Shown in pieces: positions 47,327 through 56,387 of a stretch of DNA of 64,000 nt. The stretch is from Phaeospirillum sp. Its GTDB lineage: Bacteria > Pseudomonadota > Alphaproteobacteria > Rhodospirillales > Magnetospirillaceae. The stretch lies in assembly GCA_030824585.1 (NCBI GenBank), contig JAVBXM010000020.1, forward strand, positions 1 through 64,000. The letters run 5' to 3'. The translations under genes and the position numbers were made by a program. Every line of letters begins with the position of its first letter. Within the stretch, counting starts at the first letter, position 1. The notes under the pieces are model-generated. The model was given only the letters and a program-made list of their open reading frames with translations, made no database searches and was not told the origin of the DNA.

Positions 47327-49195
47327 ATGACCACTCTCTCATCCCTTCCCTGGCTGCCGCCACCGCCGGCCGATTTCCGCGAGCGAGCCCGGACGGCTGC
47401 CGATGGCGCCGCCTTGCGCGCCCTGGCCGGTTTCGCCCTGGACGCCAACAAAGCCGCCGCCCTGGCCAAGGCAGCCGATCGCCTGCGTCCCGGCGGCATT
47501 AAAGACCTGGACAGCGTCCGTCTGGGCCTGCTGTCCAATGCTACCACCGACCTGATCGCTCCGGCCCTCGTGGCGGCAGGATTGCGCCACGGTCTGCTGC
47601 TGGAAGTGGTGGCTGGCCCATATGGGCAACTATTCCAGCAGGCCAACGACCCCGAATCCGAGATCAACCGGGCGCGGCCAGATCTGGTGCTCTTGGCGCT
47701 CGACCATCGCGGGCTGGGCCTGACCGCCGATCAGCCGGATGGTGTGGCTCTGGCTTTGGCCGAGTTGGACGGCCTTAGAAACGGCCTCAAGGCCCATTGC
47801 CGTGCTCCAGTCATCGTCCAGACCATCGCCGTCCCCTCCGAGCCCCTGTTCGGCAGCCTGGATATACGCCAGCCGGCGACCCTGAGACGCAAGGCCGTCG
47901 ATTTCAACGCCGGGCTGGTGGAGCGTATGGAGAGCGGCACCGACTATCTCCTGGATGTGGCCGGGCTGGCGGAAGCCGTGGGCACCGCCCAGTGGCACGA
48001 TCCGGGACAGTGGTTCCTTGCCAAGCTGCCGTTTGCCCAGAATCTCGTTCCCCTCTACGCAGAACACGTGGCCCGTCTACTGGCGGCGATCCGTGGCCGG
48101 TCGCGCAAATGCTTGGTGCTCGACCTGGACAACACCCTGTGGGGCGGGGTGATCGGCGACGATGGCCTGGATGGTATCGTGCTGGGCCAAGGCGACGGGC
48201 TGGGCGAGGCTCATCTGGCCGTCCAGCATCTGGCCCTGGACCTGAACCGGCGCGGCGTGGTGCTGGCCGTGTGTTCCAAGAACGACGACGCCAATGCCCG
48301 CCTGCCGTTCCACTCCCACCCCGACATGGCGCTATGCGAGGAGCATATCGCGGTCTTCCAGGCCAACTGGTTTGACAAGGCCAGCAATCTCGAAGCTATC
48401 GCCCGTCGCCTCGATCTCGGCCTAGACGCCATGGTGCTATTGGACGACAACCCCGCCGAGCGCGCCCAAGTGCGCACCGCCCTGCCCATGGTAGCGGTGC
48501 CGGAGCTGCCCGCCGACCCGGCGCAGTTCAGCCGCATCCTGTCCTGGGCCGGTTATTTCGAGGCGGTGACCTTCTCCGCCGACGACCGCCGGCGGGCCGA
48601 GCAGTACCGCGCCAATGCCGAACGGGCCCAGTTGAAGGAGACGGTCCGCGACCTGGGGGACTATCTGGCCTCGTTGGAGATGACCCTGTCCGTCGCCCCC
48701 TTCGATTCCGCCGGGCGCGGGCGCATCGCCCAGCTCATCAACAAGTCCAACCAGTTCAACCTAACCACCCGCCGCCGCACCGAGGCCGAACTGGCCGAAC
48801 TGGCGGCCGATCCCGCCGTCTTCACCCTGCAGGCGCGGCTGGTGGACCGCTTTGGCGACAACGGCATGATCGGCGTCGCCATCTGCCGGCCCGCCGCCGC
48901 CGATTGGGAGATCGACACCTGGCTGATGAGTTGCCGGGTCCTCGGCCGCCGGGTGGAGAACGCCGTGCTGGCCGAAATCGCCGCAGCCGCCCGGGCCGCC
49001 CGGGCGAAGGGGCTGGTCGGCCGCTTCATCGCCTCCGGACGCAACGAGATGGTACGCGATCATTACGCCAAGCTGGGCTTCACGCCCCAGGGCGACCAGC
49101 CCGACGGCTCCACCTTGTGGCGGCTGGATCTGGCCGGGTGGGAGGCGCCGGCTCTACCCATGCGCGTCGAGCGGCGGCCGGAGGCCGCCCGGTGA
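47327..49195 (+). CDS. FkbH-like HAD acyl-ACP loading enzyme
   Basis: 622-residue FkbH-family protein. It has an N-terminal SGNH-like part (about 45-230), the HAD domain with LDLDNTLWGGVIGDDG near 265 and LLDDNPAERAQVR near 372, and a GNAT-like C-terminal domain (about 460-610). Family members dephosphorylate 1,3-bisphosphoglycerate and load glyceryl onto an ACP, or load lactyl groups. The ACP gene lies 16 bases upstream, a natural partner. The last bases overlap a small membrane-peptide gene. Confidence 0.86.
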   Translation: MTTLSSLPWLPPPPADFRERARTAADGAALRALAGFALDANKAAALAKAADRLRPGGIKDLDSVRLGLLSNATTDLIAPALVAAGLRHGLLLEVVAGPYGQLFQQANDPESEINRARPDLVLLALDHRGLGLTADQPDGVALALAELDGLRNGLKAHCRAPVIVQTIAVPSEPLFGSLDIRQPATLRRKAVDFNAGLVERMESGTDYLLDVAGLAEAVGTAQWHDPGQWFLAKLPFAQNLVPLYAEHVARLLAAIRGRSRKCLVLDLDNTLWGGVIGDDGLDGIVLGQGDGLGEAHLAVQHLALDLNRRGVVLAVCSKNDDANARLPFHSHPDMALCEEHIAVFQANWFDKASNLEAIARRLDLGLDAMVLLDDNPAERAQVRTALPMVAVPELPADPAQFSRILSWAGYFEAVTFSADDRRRAEQYRANAERAQLKETVRDLGDYLASLEMTLSVAPFDSAGRGRIAQLINKSNQFNLTTRRRTEAELAELAADPAVFTLQARLVDRFGDNGMIGVAICRPAAADWEIDTWLMSCRVLGRRVENAVLAEIAAAARAARAKGLVGRFIASGRNEMVRDHYAKLGFTPQGDQPDGSTLWRLDLAGWEAPALPMRVERRPEAAR

Positions 49196-49314
49196 AGCCC
49201 CTTCGCCCGTCCCCCGCCCTGTCCCTGGCCTGGCTGATGGCCAAGCTGATCCTCGGCGTGCTGCTGGCCGTTAATCTGGGGGAGGCGGTGGTCATTGCCT
49301 ACCAGCAGTTCTAG
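49192..49314 (+). CDS. 40-residue single-span membrane peptide
   Basis: Starts at GTG 49192, overlapping the FkbH stop as GTGA, and ends 20 bases into the SGNH gene. The peptide has a basic N-terminus (MKPLRPS) and one hydrophobic helix (about residues 12-36), ending AYQQF. The coupled overlaps on both sides argue that it is translated. Function unknown; it could hold the ACP or FkbH enzyme near the MBOAT. Small peptides in other SGNH/MBOAT loci make an analogy possible, but I see no homology. Confidence 0.5.
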   Translation: MKPLRPSPALSLAWLMAKLILGVLLAVNLGEAVVIAYQQF

Positions 49315-50434
49315 CCGCGCTCTCGGCGCCCTGGTCGTCCTGCTGGCGGTCCTGGCCGGCGGGGAGATGCTGGCCCGGACGGCGCTGTTTCCCCATTACC
49401 GCGCGCTGTCACCCGACGTGGTCGGTCCCAACCCCTATTTCGGCACCTATACCCGCCCCAATCTAGCCGAGCGCCGCTTCAGCCCCGGCAATTTTGACGT
49501 GGTCAACCGGACCAATTCCTATGGCCTGCGCGGGCGGGAGCAGGGATTCGAGGACGACCTGAACGGTATTTGGGTATCGGGCGAATCCAACGCCTTCGGC
49601 ACCGCCCTCGACGACGGCGAGATTTTCTCGGCGCGGCTCCAGCAGCGGGGCTACCGAGTGGCCAATCTGGCCAACGAGGGGGGCGGCCCCGGCACCCAGT
49701 ACCCGGTCATGCGCAAGCTGGCGGACATGGGGTTCCGGCCCAAGGCGGTGGTCTATGTCATGACCCTCAACGACGGTGTCCAGGTCTATGGGCCGCTGGA
49801 TGCAGAGCCCGTGACCGAGCCCCTGCCCCCCGCCCATCAGGCGTTGGCGACCAGCGTTCGGCGACTTTTCCGCGCCGAGATGCTCACGCCCATGGGCCTC
49901 AAGACCACCCTGCTCCGCTCCAGCGCCCTTTACTGCTGGATCAAACTCAAAACCAGCGAGGCCCCGCTGGTGCAGGCCTGGATGACGCGGATCGGCGCGG
50001 TGCGCGACATCGATCTGGTGCCCAGCGGCAATCCCGACCTGATGCGCCGCGATCCCGGTCCCCTCGACCGGTTGTTCGACGAGACCGCCGATGCCATCGC
50101 CCAGATGCGCGATCTGGCGGAAGGACGGCTGGGGGCCCGCTTCATGGTCGTACTACTACCCGCCCACCATGCGCTCTATCCCGCGCGTTTCGAGAAATAC
50201 GCGGCTCATCTGGGGCTGGACCGCAGCCTTTATGATCCGGGCAGGCCGATGCGCCGCATGGCCCAGGCGCTGGACACCCGCCATGTGGCGTGGATCGATT
50301 CCACCCCGGCGCTCCGCGCCGCCCACGATCCCCAGCTGATCTTTCCCAATGACGGCCATTTCAACGCCAAGGGCCATGCCATCCTGGCCGATCTCCTGGC
50401 GGCGCGCCTGCCTCGGCCGGAGGCGCGGCCATGA
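49295..50434 (+). CDS. SGNH-hydrolase-like membrane-anchored protein
   Basis: 379-residue protein with an N-terminal membrane anchor (about residues 8-25) and a periplasmic SGNH-like domain: WVSGESNAFG near 90 (block I serine), NEGGGPGTQYP near 126 and PNDGHFNAKGH near 350 with the catalytic Asp/His. It starts at TTG 49295 with GGGGGAGG about 9 bases upstream, the only start in frame with a ribosome site. It overlaps the MBOAT gene by 4 bases and probably delivers the acyl group to the glycan. Confidence 0.75.
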   Translation: MPTSSSSRALGALVVLLAVLAGGEMLARTALFPHYRALSPDVVGPNPYFGTYTRPNLAERRFSPGNFDVVNRTNSYGLRGREQGFEDDLNGIWVSGESNAFGTALDDGEIFSARLQQRGYRVANLANEGGGPGTQYPVMRKLADMGFRPKAVVYVMTLNDGVQVYGPLDAEPVTEPLPPAHQALATSVRRLFRAEMLTPMGLKTTLLRSSALYCWIKLKTSEAPLVQAWMTRIGAVRDIDLVPSGNPDLMRRDPGPLDRLFDETADAIAQMRDLAEGRLGARFMVVLLPAHHALYPARFEKYAAHLGLDRSLYDPGRPMRRMAQALDTRHVAWIDSTPALRAAHDPQLIFPNDGHFNAKGHAILADLLAARLPRPEARP

Positions 50435-51645
50435 TCGATCTGCTGCCCCCCCTGGCCGCCGACAGCATCGGCTTCGCCAGCCTGGCCTCGCTGTGCATCC
50501 TGGCCGCCTGGTACGCGCCGGCCGCCTTTCCCCTGGCCCTGGCGGCGACCAGCACGGTGGTGGCGCTCAGCTGGCTGCACGCGATCGATCTGGCCGTGCT
50601 GGCCGTCTTCCTGGTGCCGCCCTATGTGGTCGCCCGCTGGTCCTGGGGGCGGCCCGAACGCGCCGATGGCAAGGTGATCGTCGCCGCCATTACCCTTCAA
50701 ACCGCCATGTTCCTGGTAATCAAGGGGTATCCTGGGGCTCAGCTGCTGCAGCCCTGGAACCAGCCGGTGGCGGTGGTCGGCATCTCCTACATGCTGTTCC
50801 GCCAGCTCCAGTTGATGATTGATGCGCCCAATATGGGCGAGGTTAGGCTAACCCCATACCGCTACCTGACATGGCTTTTGGCCTTCTGGACCCTGCTGGC
50901 CGGACCGATCCAGCGCTACAACGCCTTCGTCGAGGGATTGGCGGGAATTCACCGTCCCGGCCGTGACGAGGCCCTGGCAGCCGCGCACCGGACCGTCAAC
51001 GGCTTCATCAAGGCCTTCGTCCTGGCTCCAGTTCTTCTGGGGCCGTCCAAGATATCGCTGCTGGCCCGGCCAGGCAGCGACTGGCTTGACCTCGCGGTGG
51101 TCTTCTACGCCTTCCCCTTCTACCTCTACCTGAACTTCTCCGGCTATACCGACATGATGATCGGAATCGCCCGGCTGTGCGGCTTCACCACCCTGCCCGA
51201 GAATTTCAACGCTCCCTATCTGGCACGGAACTGCCAGGACTTCTGGGGGCGCTGGCACATGTCGCTGAGCGGCTGGATTCGCGACTACCTGTTCACGCCG
51301 CTGTCGCTGGCCATCCACCGGCGCCTGCCGGCGAAATACCACGCCCTGGCCCTGGCGGCGGCGGTGCTGCTGACCTTCGTGGTAGTGGGCGGCTGGCACG
51401 GCACCACCGGCGCTTTCGTCGTGTTCGGGCTGATGCATGGCATCGGCGTGCTGGCGGTAGCCCTTTGGGACGGCCTGCTGAAGAAGAGGCTGGGCCGGGC
51501 CGGGCGCAAGGCCTTCGTGGAAAAGCCCTGGGTCCGCGTCGCCGCCGTGGCGCTGACCTTTCACTACGTGGCGGCTGCCATGATGCTGGTGAACAACTCC
51601 CTGGCGGAGATCACCGGAGGTCTGGCGGCCCTTCTGCGTCTTTGA
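50431..51645 (+). CDS. MBOAT-family O-acyltransferase, second copy
   Basis: 404-residue polytopic protein of the MBOAT family: YLYLNFSGYTDMMIG near 231, FWGRWHMSLSGWIRDYL near 270 and the active-site histidine in GGWHGTTGA near 327. It would pass an acyl group, probably from the ACP of this operon, across the inner membrane. The start is ATG 50431, coupled to the SGNH gene. Its last 35 bases overlap the end of the convergent glycosyltransferase gene. A separate MBOAT/SGNH pair lies at 19.2 kb. Confidence 0.88.
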   Translation: MIDLLPPLAADSIGFASLASLCILAAWYAPAAFPLALAATSTVVALSWLHAIDLAVLAVFLVPPYVVARWSWGRPERADGKVIVAAITLQTAMFLVIKGYPGAQLLQPWNQPVAVVGISYMLFRQLQLMIDAPNMGEVRLTPYRYLTWLLAFWTLLAGPIQRYNAFVEGLAGIHRPGRDEALAAAHRTVNGFIKAFVLAPVLLGPSKISLLARPGSDWLDLAVVFYAFPFYLYLNFSGYTDMMIGIARLCGFTTLPENFNAPYLARNCQDFWGRWHMSLSGWIRDYLFTPLSLAIHRRLPAKYHALALAAAVLLTFVVVGGWHGTTGAFVVFGLMHGIGVLAVALWDGLLKKRLGRAGRKAFVEKPWVRVAAVALTFHYVAAAMMLVNNSLAEITGGLAALLRL

Positions 51646-52765
51646 ACCGGCCGAGAAGAACCACCGCCCGGCGGCCGTAATCGGCCCAGGTGAAGCCACC
51701 GGCCACCGCCCGCCGTCCGGCGGCCGCCATGGCCTCACGATGCCCGGGATCGTTCAGGGCCCGCCGCAACCCCTCTTCCAGGGCGGCACCGTCGCCTGGC
51801 CCCACCAGAATCGGCAAGGCGTCGGGAATATCCACCGCCCCGGTGGCGGTGCTGGCCACCACCGGCAGGCCCGCCGCCATGGCCTGCAGCACGACCATGC
51901 CGAAACCCTCTTCGATGGAGGGCAGGCAGAACAGGTCGGCATCGGCGAAGACCTGGACCAGCGCCTCTCCCCGCAAGGGCCCATGCAGATGGACCCGCCC
52001 GCCCGGCCAGCGTCCCAGCAGGGGGCGAAAGGCCGGCTCCAGCGGCCCGACCAGGTGCAGTTCGGCGTCACCGCCCAGGCGGGTGAAGGCCTCCAGCAGC
52101 CAGGGCACGCCCTTGCGCACTCCCACCTGCCCGACGAACAGGATGCGCGGCGGCCCGGGACGGCGCGGCGGCCCCGGCCGGGCGAAGCGCTCCAGATCGA
52201 CGCCATAGGGATTGACGGCCACCTTCGCCACCTCCACCCCGTGTGGCGCGAAGGTGGCGGCGGCGGCCGACGAGCCGGTGACCACCAGATCGGCCAGGGC
52301 ATATTCCTCGGCCTCGCGCGCCATCAGGCGGGGATCGATGCCGGGAAACCGCAGTCCCAGCCGGGCATGGGCCTCGGTCAGCACGGCGTTCTGATGGGCG
52401 ATATGGGTCGAGCCGCGCTCGATCACCACCGCCATCCCTCGCCGCCGCGCCTCGCGCGCCGCCTCCAGCGAGGCGCCGCTCCATCCCACCAGGATATCGG
52501 CCCGTTCCGGCAGGGTCGCGGCGGCGAAAGCGCCGAAGCGATGGGCGATCAGATGATCGGGTGTCGCGACGCCCAGCTTGCCGCACAGACGCCGCAGCAT
52601 TTCCAGCCAGGGCGCGGTGCGCAAGGCCACGCCAGCCGGCAGGAAACGCCGCGCCACCGGGGCCGGATAGGTGGTGGCCAATTGCGCCAGATAGCCGTGA
52701 CGCGACAGCTCCCCCGCCAGTTCAAAGGCATGGAAGCGGCCGTGGACGCAAAGGGCGACCTTCAC
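51611..52765 (-). CDS. Glycosyltransferase family 4
   Basis: 384-residue GT4 enzyme: N-terminal domain beginning MKVALCVHGRFHAFELAGEL; C-terminal RILFVGQVGVRKGVPWLLEA near 205 and LPSIEEGFGMVVLQAMAAG near 283 (donor-site E-x7-E). It starts at GTG 52765, overlapping the upstream gene as GTGA; the open frame to 52927 is a shadow. First read after a run of five similar genes from the right. It ends inside the convergent MBOAT gene. Confidence 0.85.
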   Translation of the reverse strand: MKVALCVHGRFHAFELAGELSRHGYLAQLATTYPAPVARRFLPAGVALRTAPWLEMLRRLCGKLGVATPDHLIAHRFGAFAAATLPERADILVGWSGASLEAAREARRRGMAVVIERGSTHIAHQNAVLTEAHARLGLRFPGIDPRLMAREAEEYALADLVVTGSSAAAATFAPHGVEVAKVAVNPYGVDLERFARPGPPRRPGPPRILFVGQVGVRKGVPWLLEAFTRLGGDAELHLVGPLEPAFRPLLGRWPGGRVHLHGPLRGEALVQVFADADLFCLPSIEEGFGMVVLQAMAAGLPVVASTATGAVDIPDALPILVGPGDGAALEEGLRRALNDPGHREAMAAAGRRAVAGGFTWADYGRRAVVLLGRFKDAEGPPDLR

Positions 52766-54006
52766 GGCGGCCTCCCCGCCGCCCGGCTCAAGACCGCTTC
52801 GAGCCGCGCCGCCTGGGCCCCCCAGGTATAGCCGGCCAAGGCTCCCCGGTCCACGCCGCCCCCCTGGGGCCGCCGCTGGCGCCAGGCCCGCTCCAGCGCC
52901 TGGGCCAGGGCCGGCGGGTCGGGGCACAGGCTGAGATCACCGCCGCAGGCCGAGGCGATGTCCACCGCTTCGGGCGTCTCGGTGGGAAAGGTGGCGATGG
53001 GACGGTCGGCGCTCAACAGTTCGAACAGCTTGTGATGGAACCAGCCCGGCTGGCCCACCACCCGTCCATAGAGGTTGAGAAAGGCCTGCCGCTGCAGCCC
53101 GGCCAGATCGGCCAGCGCGATGAAGGGCCGGATATCGAGACCGCAGCGCCCCTCCAGCCCCTCGGCCATCCGCCTTACCAGTTCATGCTCGCCGCCGGCA
53201 TAGGTGAGGACGATCTCGCCGCGTTGCTCCCGGGGCAAGCCTTCCAGGAACCGCCCGACTCCGGCCATCATGCCCTCCAGCCAGCCATAGCTGCTGCCGG
53301 TTATGGTGATGCGGAACGGCATCGAAGGAGCGGTGGGGACCAGCAATTCGTCGGGGATGCCGCTGTAGACGGCGGTCTTGGGTATGGCGAAGCGCCGTCC
53401 CGACTGGTCCAGATGCCCCTGGGACAGGCCGGTGCAGGCGGCGGCATCGGCGAATCGCCGCGCCACCAGAGCGCTGACCGGGCACGGCACGAAGGCGTCC
53501 CATACATCCTTGATGTCCATCACCCAGGGGCAGTGGGACTGCCGCGCGACGCCCTGGGCGATGGCCCAGGCGTCGGTATTGCCGAAGGTACCCCAGGCGA
53601 CCTCGGGCCGGAAGACCTGGGCCAGCACGGACCAATAGGGCATGCTGCCCCGGCGCCAGTCACTGAAGACCCCCCCGTGGCCGAGGTAATGCCCGGCCAG
53701 CACCAGACGGCGGAGCGGACGGGGCAGCCTGCCTTCCCGCGCCGCCGCCAGCAGCGGCGCGGGACGAGGAGGACAGGCCAGATGGAAGGGCCGACCCCAG
53801 TCATGGGCTGCCAGTGCCTCGGCTATGCCGGCCGGATCAGCGCCAGAATCGGCCGAACCGAGCGCCCCGGTCAGCAGGACGACCCGGTGCCCCCGTTCGG
53901 CCAGGGCCTTGGCGAAGCGCGCCACCCGCACCGCCCCAATGACCGGAGCCTGGGGGTGATGGTGGTTGACCGCGAGAATCCGCAACGGTTCGGCCGGGCT
54001 GGACAT
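52762..54006 (-). CDS. Glycosyltransferase, GT4-like
   Basis: 414-residue GT-B-like protein. N-terminal HHHPQAPVIGAVRVARFAKALAERGH motif resembles WbuB-style donors, and a later RPIATFPTETPEAVDI stretch near 337 is the donor region. The central part is less conserved than in the neighbouring transferases. ATG 54006 lies 0 bases from the flippase stop. Sugar unknown. Confidence 0.72.
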   Translation of the reverse strand: MSSPAEPLRILAVNHHHPQAPVIGAVRVARFAKALAERGHRVVLLTGALGSADSGADPAGIAEALAAHDWGRPFHLACPPRPAPLLAAAREGRLPRPLRRLVLAGHYLGHGGVFSDWRRGSMPYWSVLAQVFRPEVAWGTFGNTDAWAIAQGVARQSHCPWVMDIKDVWDAFVPCPVSALVARRFADAAACTGLSQGHLDQSGRRFAIPKTAVYSGIPDELLVPTAPSMPFRITITGSSYGWLEGMMAGVGRFLEGLPREQRGEIVLTYAGGEHELVRRMAEGLEGRCGLDIRPFIALADLAGLQRQAFLNLYGRVVGQPGWFHHKLFELLSADRPIATFPTETPEAVDIASACGGDLSLCPDPPALAQALERAWRQRRPQGGGVDRGALAGYTWGAQAARLEAVLSRAAGRPP

Positions 54007-55263
54007 TCAATGGCCTCCCCGCCGGACGGCAAGTCCGACGATCAAGGTCGCCGCCGAAAGGACCGCCACCGCCGAAAGGACTGCGCCCAGTTTGACTGCC
54101 GAAGCACCATCGGCAACCAACAGGCAGCCCAGGCCAAAGATGGCGTACTGCATCCCCCGTCCGGTGAGCAGCAGGGCATTTTGGCGCTGTGCCAGACAAT
54201 AGGCCCGAACCAGTTCGAACATGCTATAGCCCAGCACTACGCCGGCCATGGCTGCCATGACCGGCCCGGCCTCGCGCCATCCCGCCCCGAACAGCCAGGG
54301 GATCACCACATCGGCAAAGGCCCAGGTCCCCAGGGCGGCCGCTGCCAACGGCAGGGACAACAGCAGCCCGATCCGCACCAGGGTATGAAACGCGTCGCGC
54401 CCTTCGATGCGGCAGAATACGTTGCCGGCCAACCGCACCACCACGGGCGATAGAATCTGGTGGGGCACCAGGGCCAGCCGCTGTGCCTGAACGAACAGAC
54501 CGGTGCCGTGGGTCCCGCACAACATGCCCACCGCCAGGATGGTCAGACGCTGGAAGCCGCCGTCGACGATACCGTCCAGCCATGGGACGCGAGTCCCGGT
54601 CAACAGCAGGCGCCATTCCGCCAGAGTGACCCAGCGCAGCGGCCAGCGGGGAATAGCGCCGAGCCTCAGCATCATGGCGAGGCGCACCACCACCACCACC
54701 GCTTCGCGCAGGTAAAGACTGGCCACGCCCGCCCCGGCCAGAGCCAGAAGAAGCGCCGCCGCGTGGCCCGTCACCTGCGAGCCGGTTTCGATGGCGGTCA
54801 GATGGCGGTAGGGCATACCGCGCTCGAAGAAGGTAGTCACCGAATTGAGCCAGTGGCCCAGCGCCAGGGTCATGACCAGGGGAAAGACCCATAGAGATGA
54901 GATCCCGACCACGACCTGCCAGACCAGCATGAGGACAAGGGAGAACACGGCTTCGATGGCCATGGCCGAATTGAGGCGATGGCGGAAATCCTCGGTATAT
55001 TCGTCCTCCCGAGCGAGAATCGCCAGCGTGCCGAGGCAGGGGGAGAAGATGACCTGCACCAGTCCGGCGCTGGCCAACACCAAGGCAAAGCCGCCGAAAT
55101 CAGCCGGCACCAGCAGACGCATCAGGATTAGCTGGCTGGCGAATCCCGCCAGCGACTGCACCAGGGAACTTCCCATCAGCAGCGCGCCGTTCCGCACGAA
55201 AGACCGGCCCCAGCCTTGCCGGGCCGTCGCGTCATGGGCGGAAGACTCGGCCCGGCGGTCCAT
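54007..55263 (-). CDS. Polysaccharide flippase, Wzx family
   Basis: 418-residue membrane protein with about 12 hydrophobic segments of the Wzx/Polysacc_synt type (RNGALLMGSSLVQSLAGFASQLILMRLL at the start). It flips undecaprenyl-linked glycan to the periplasm. ATG 55263 shares a base with the upstream stop as TGATG; the frame to 55446 is not needed. No Wzy-type polymerase was recognised nearby, so the finished unit may be polymerised elsewhere or stay as one unit. Confidence 0.82.
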   Translation of the reverse strand: MDRRAESSAHDATARQGWGRSFVRNGALLMGSSLVQSLAGFASQLILMRLLVPADFGGFALVLASAGLVQVIFSPCLGTLAILAREDEYTEDFRHRLNSAMAIEAVFSLVLMLVWQVVVGISSLWVFPLVMTLALGHWLNSVTTFFERGMPYRHLTAIETGSQVTGHAAALLLALAGAGVASLYLREAVVVVVRLAMMLRLGAIPRWPLRWVTLAEWRLLLTGTRVPWLDGIVDGGFQRLTILAVGMLCGTHGTGLFVQAQRLALVPHQILSPVVVRLAGNVFCRIEGRDAFHTLVRIGLLLSLPLAAAALGTWAFADVVIPWLFGAGWREAGPVMAAMAGVVLGYSMFELVRAYCLAQRQNALLLTGRGMQYAIFGLGCLLVADGASAVKLGAVLSAVAVLSAATLIVGLAVRRGGH

Positions 55264-56387
55264 CAGCGCCGCATGGTCTCGAACAGACCGATCAGGCGGT
55301 CGACATGATCGGACCATTGCAGATCGGACAGCACTCTTGCCCGGCCATCGGCCGCCAGTCGCTGGCGCAGGGCCGGATCGGCATCCAGCGCCAGGACCTG
55401 CTTCAGCATTTCTTCGGGCCGGAAGGGCGCGGCGTAGAGGGCGCAATCGCCGCAGACCTCGCGCGCCACCGGCGTGTCGGCGACAACCACCGGCAGGCCG
55501 GAACTCAATGCCTCGGCCATGGGATGGCCAAAGGTCTCGGCCACCGCCGGAAAAACAAAAACATCGTGGCTATTGTAAAGTTTGGGCAATTGCTGATACG
55601 GCACCTTGCAGAGGGTCAGCTTGCCCGCCGCCGACAGGCGCTCCATGGCCACGAGGTCAAGGGCACCGCCGGGCGAACTGGCCGCATCCTCCATCTGCAT
55701 GGTAATGGTGGCATGGGCTCGGATGCCGGCCGCCTCCAGCCGCTCCACCAGACGGCAGACGTCGCCCGGCGATTTGTGCGGGTAGTAGACCGACACGTAA
55801 AGCAGGCGCAGCACCCCATCCTCGCGCCACGTCCGTGACCGTTCGCCTAGATTGAAGAGGTCGCCCAGGGTGCCGTAACGATTGACCTCGACCTTCCCGA
55901 CGCTTTCCGGCTGCCATTGCGCCAGCAGATCCTTCATGGCCTGGGACGGGGCCATCACCTTGTCAGCCCAGATCATGGACTGCAGCATCAGCTTCCGGCG
56001 CATGAAGCGCCAGGCGGCCAGCTTGATCCCCTGGCTGGGGGCCACATAGTGAAGGTAGAAGGGATCGAATAGCCCGCCCTCGCGCATCAGCAGGAGTTGG
56101 GGCACCGGTGACCGGAAGATGCCGAAATTGGCTGACGAGAACAAGACATCGGGGTTGGTCCGCGCCACCACCCTTGGCCAAACCAACTGCTCCCACAGCA
56201 AGCGATGGGTCGGATTGTAATTGGCCACCGGATGGCGGATCGCCTTGATCCCTTCGGGAAGCTCGAACTCGGGCGAAACCGCCGCGGTCACGTCGATGCC
56301 GCGATCACGGAGCGCCCCCAGCATGTTGCTGGTATAGGTGAGGATGCCGCCCCGTTTGGCGGAAAAGGCGTTCATCAGAATTTTCAT
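55263..56387 (-). CDS. Glycosyltransferase family 4
   Basis: 374-residue GT4 enzyme. Starts MKILMNAFSAKRGGILTYTSN; C-terminal region has LLYVSVYYPHKSPGDVCRL near 190 and VFVFPAVAETFGHPMAEALSSGLP near 277. It shares the LLMREGGLF/FYLHYV arrangement with the gene at 59729, so the two are probably related copies. Overlaps the flippase by 3 bases and the upstream gene by 4. Confidence 0.86.
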   Translation of the reverse strand: MKILMNAFSAKRGGILTYTSNMLGALRDRGIDVTAAVSPEFELPEGIKAIRHPVANYNPTHRLLWEQLVWPRVVARTNPDVLFSSANFGIFRSPVPQLLLMREGGLFDPFYLHYVAPSQGIKLAAWRFMRRKLMLQSMIWADKVMAPSQAMKDLLAQWQPESVGKVEVNRYGTLGDLFNLGERSRTWREDGVLRLLYVSVYYPHKSPGDVCRLVERLEAAGIRAHATITMQMEDAASSPGGALDLVAMERLSAAGKLTLCKVPYQQLPKLYNSHDVFVFPAVAETFGHPMAEALSSGLPVVVADTPVAREVCGDCALYAAPFRPEEMLKQVLALDADPALRQRLAADGRARVLSDLQWSDHVDRLIGLFETMRR

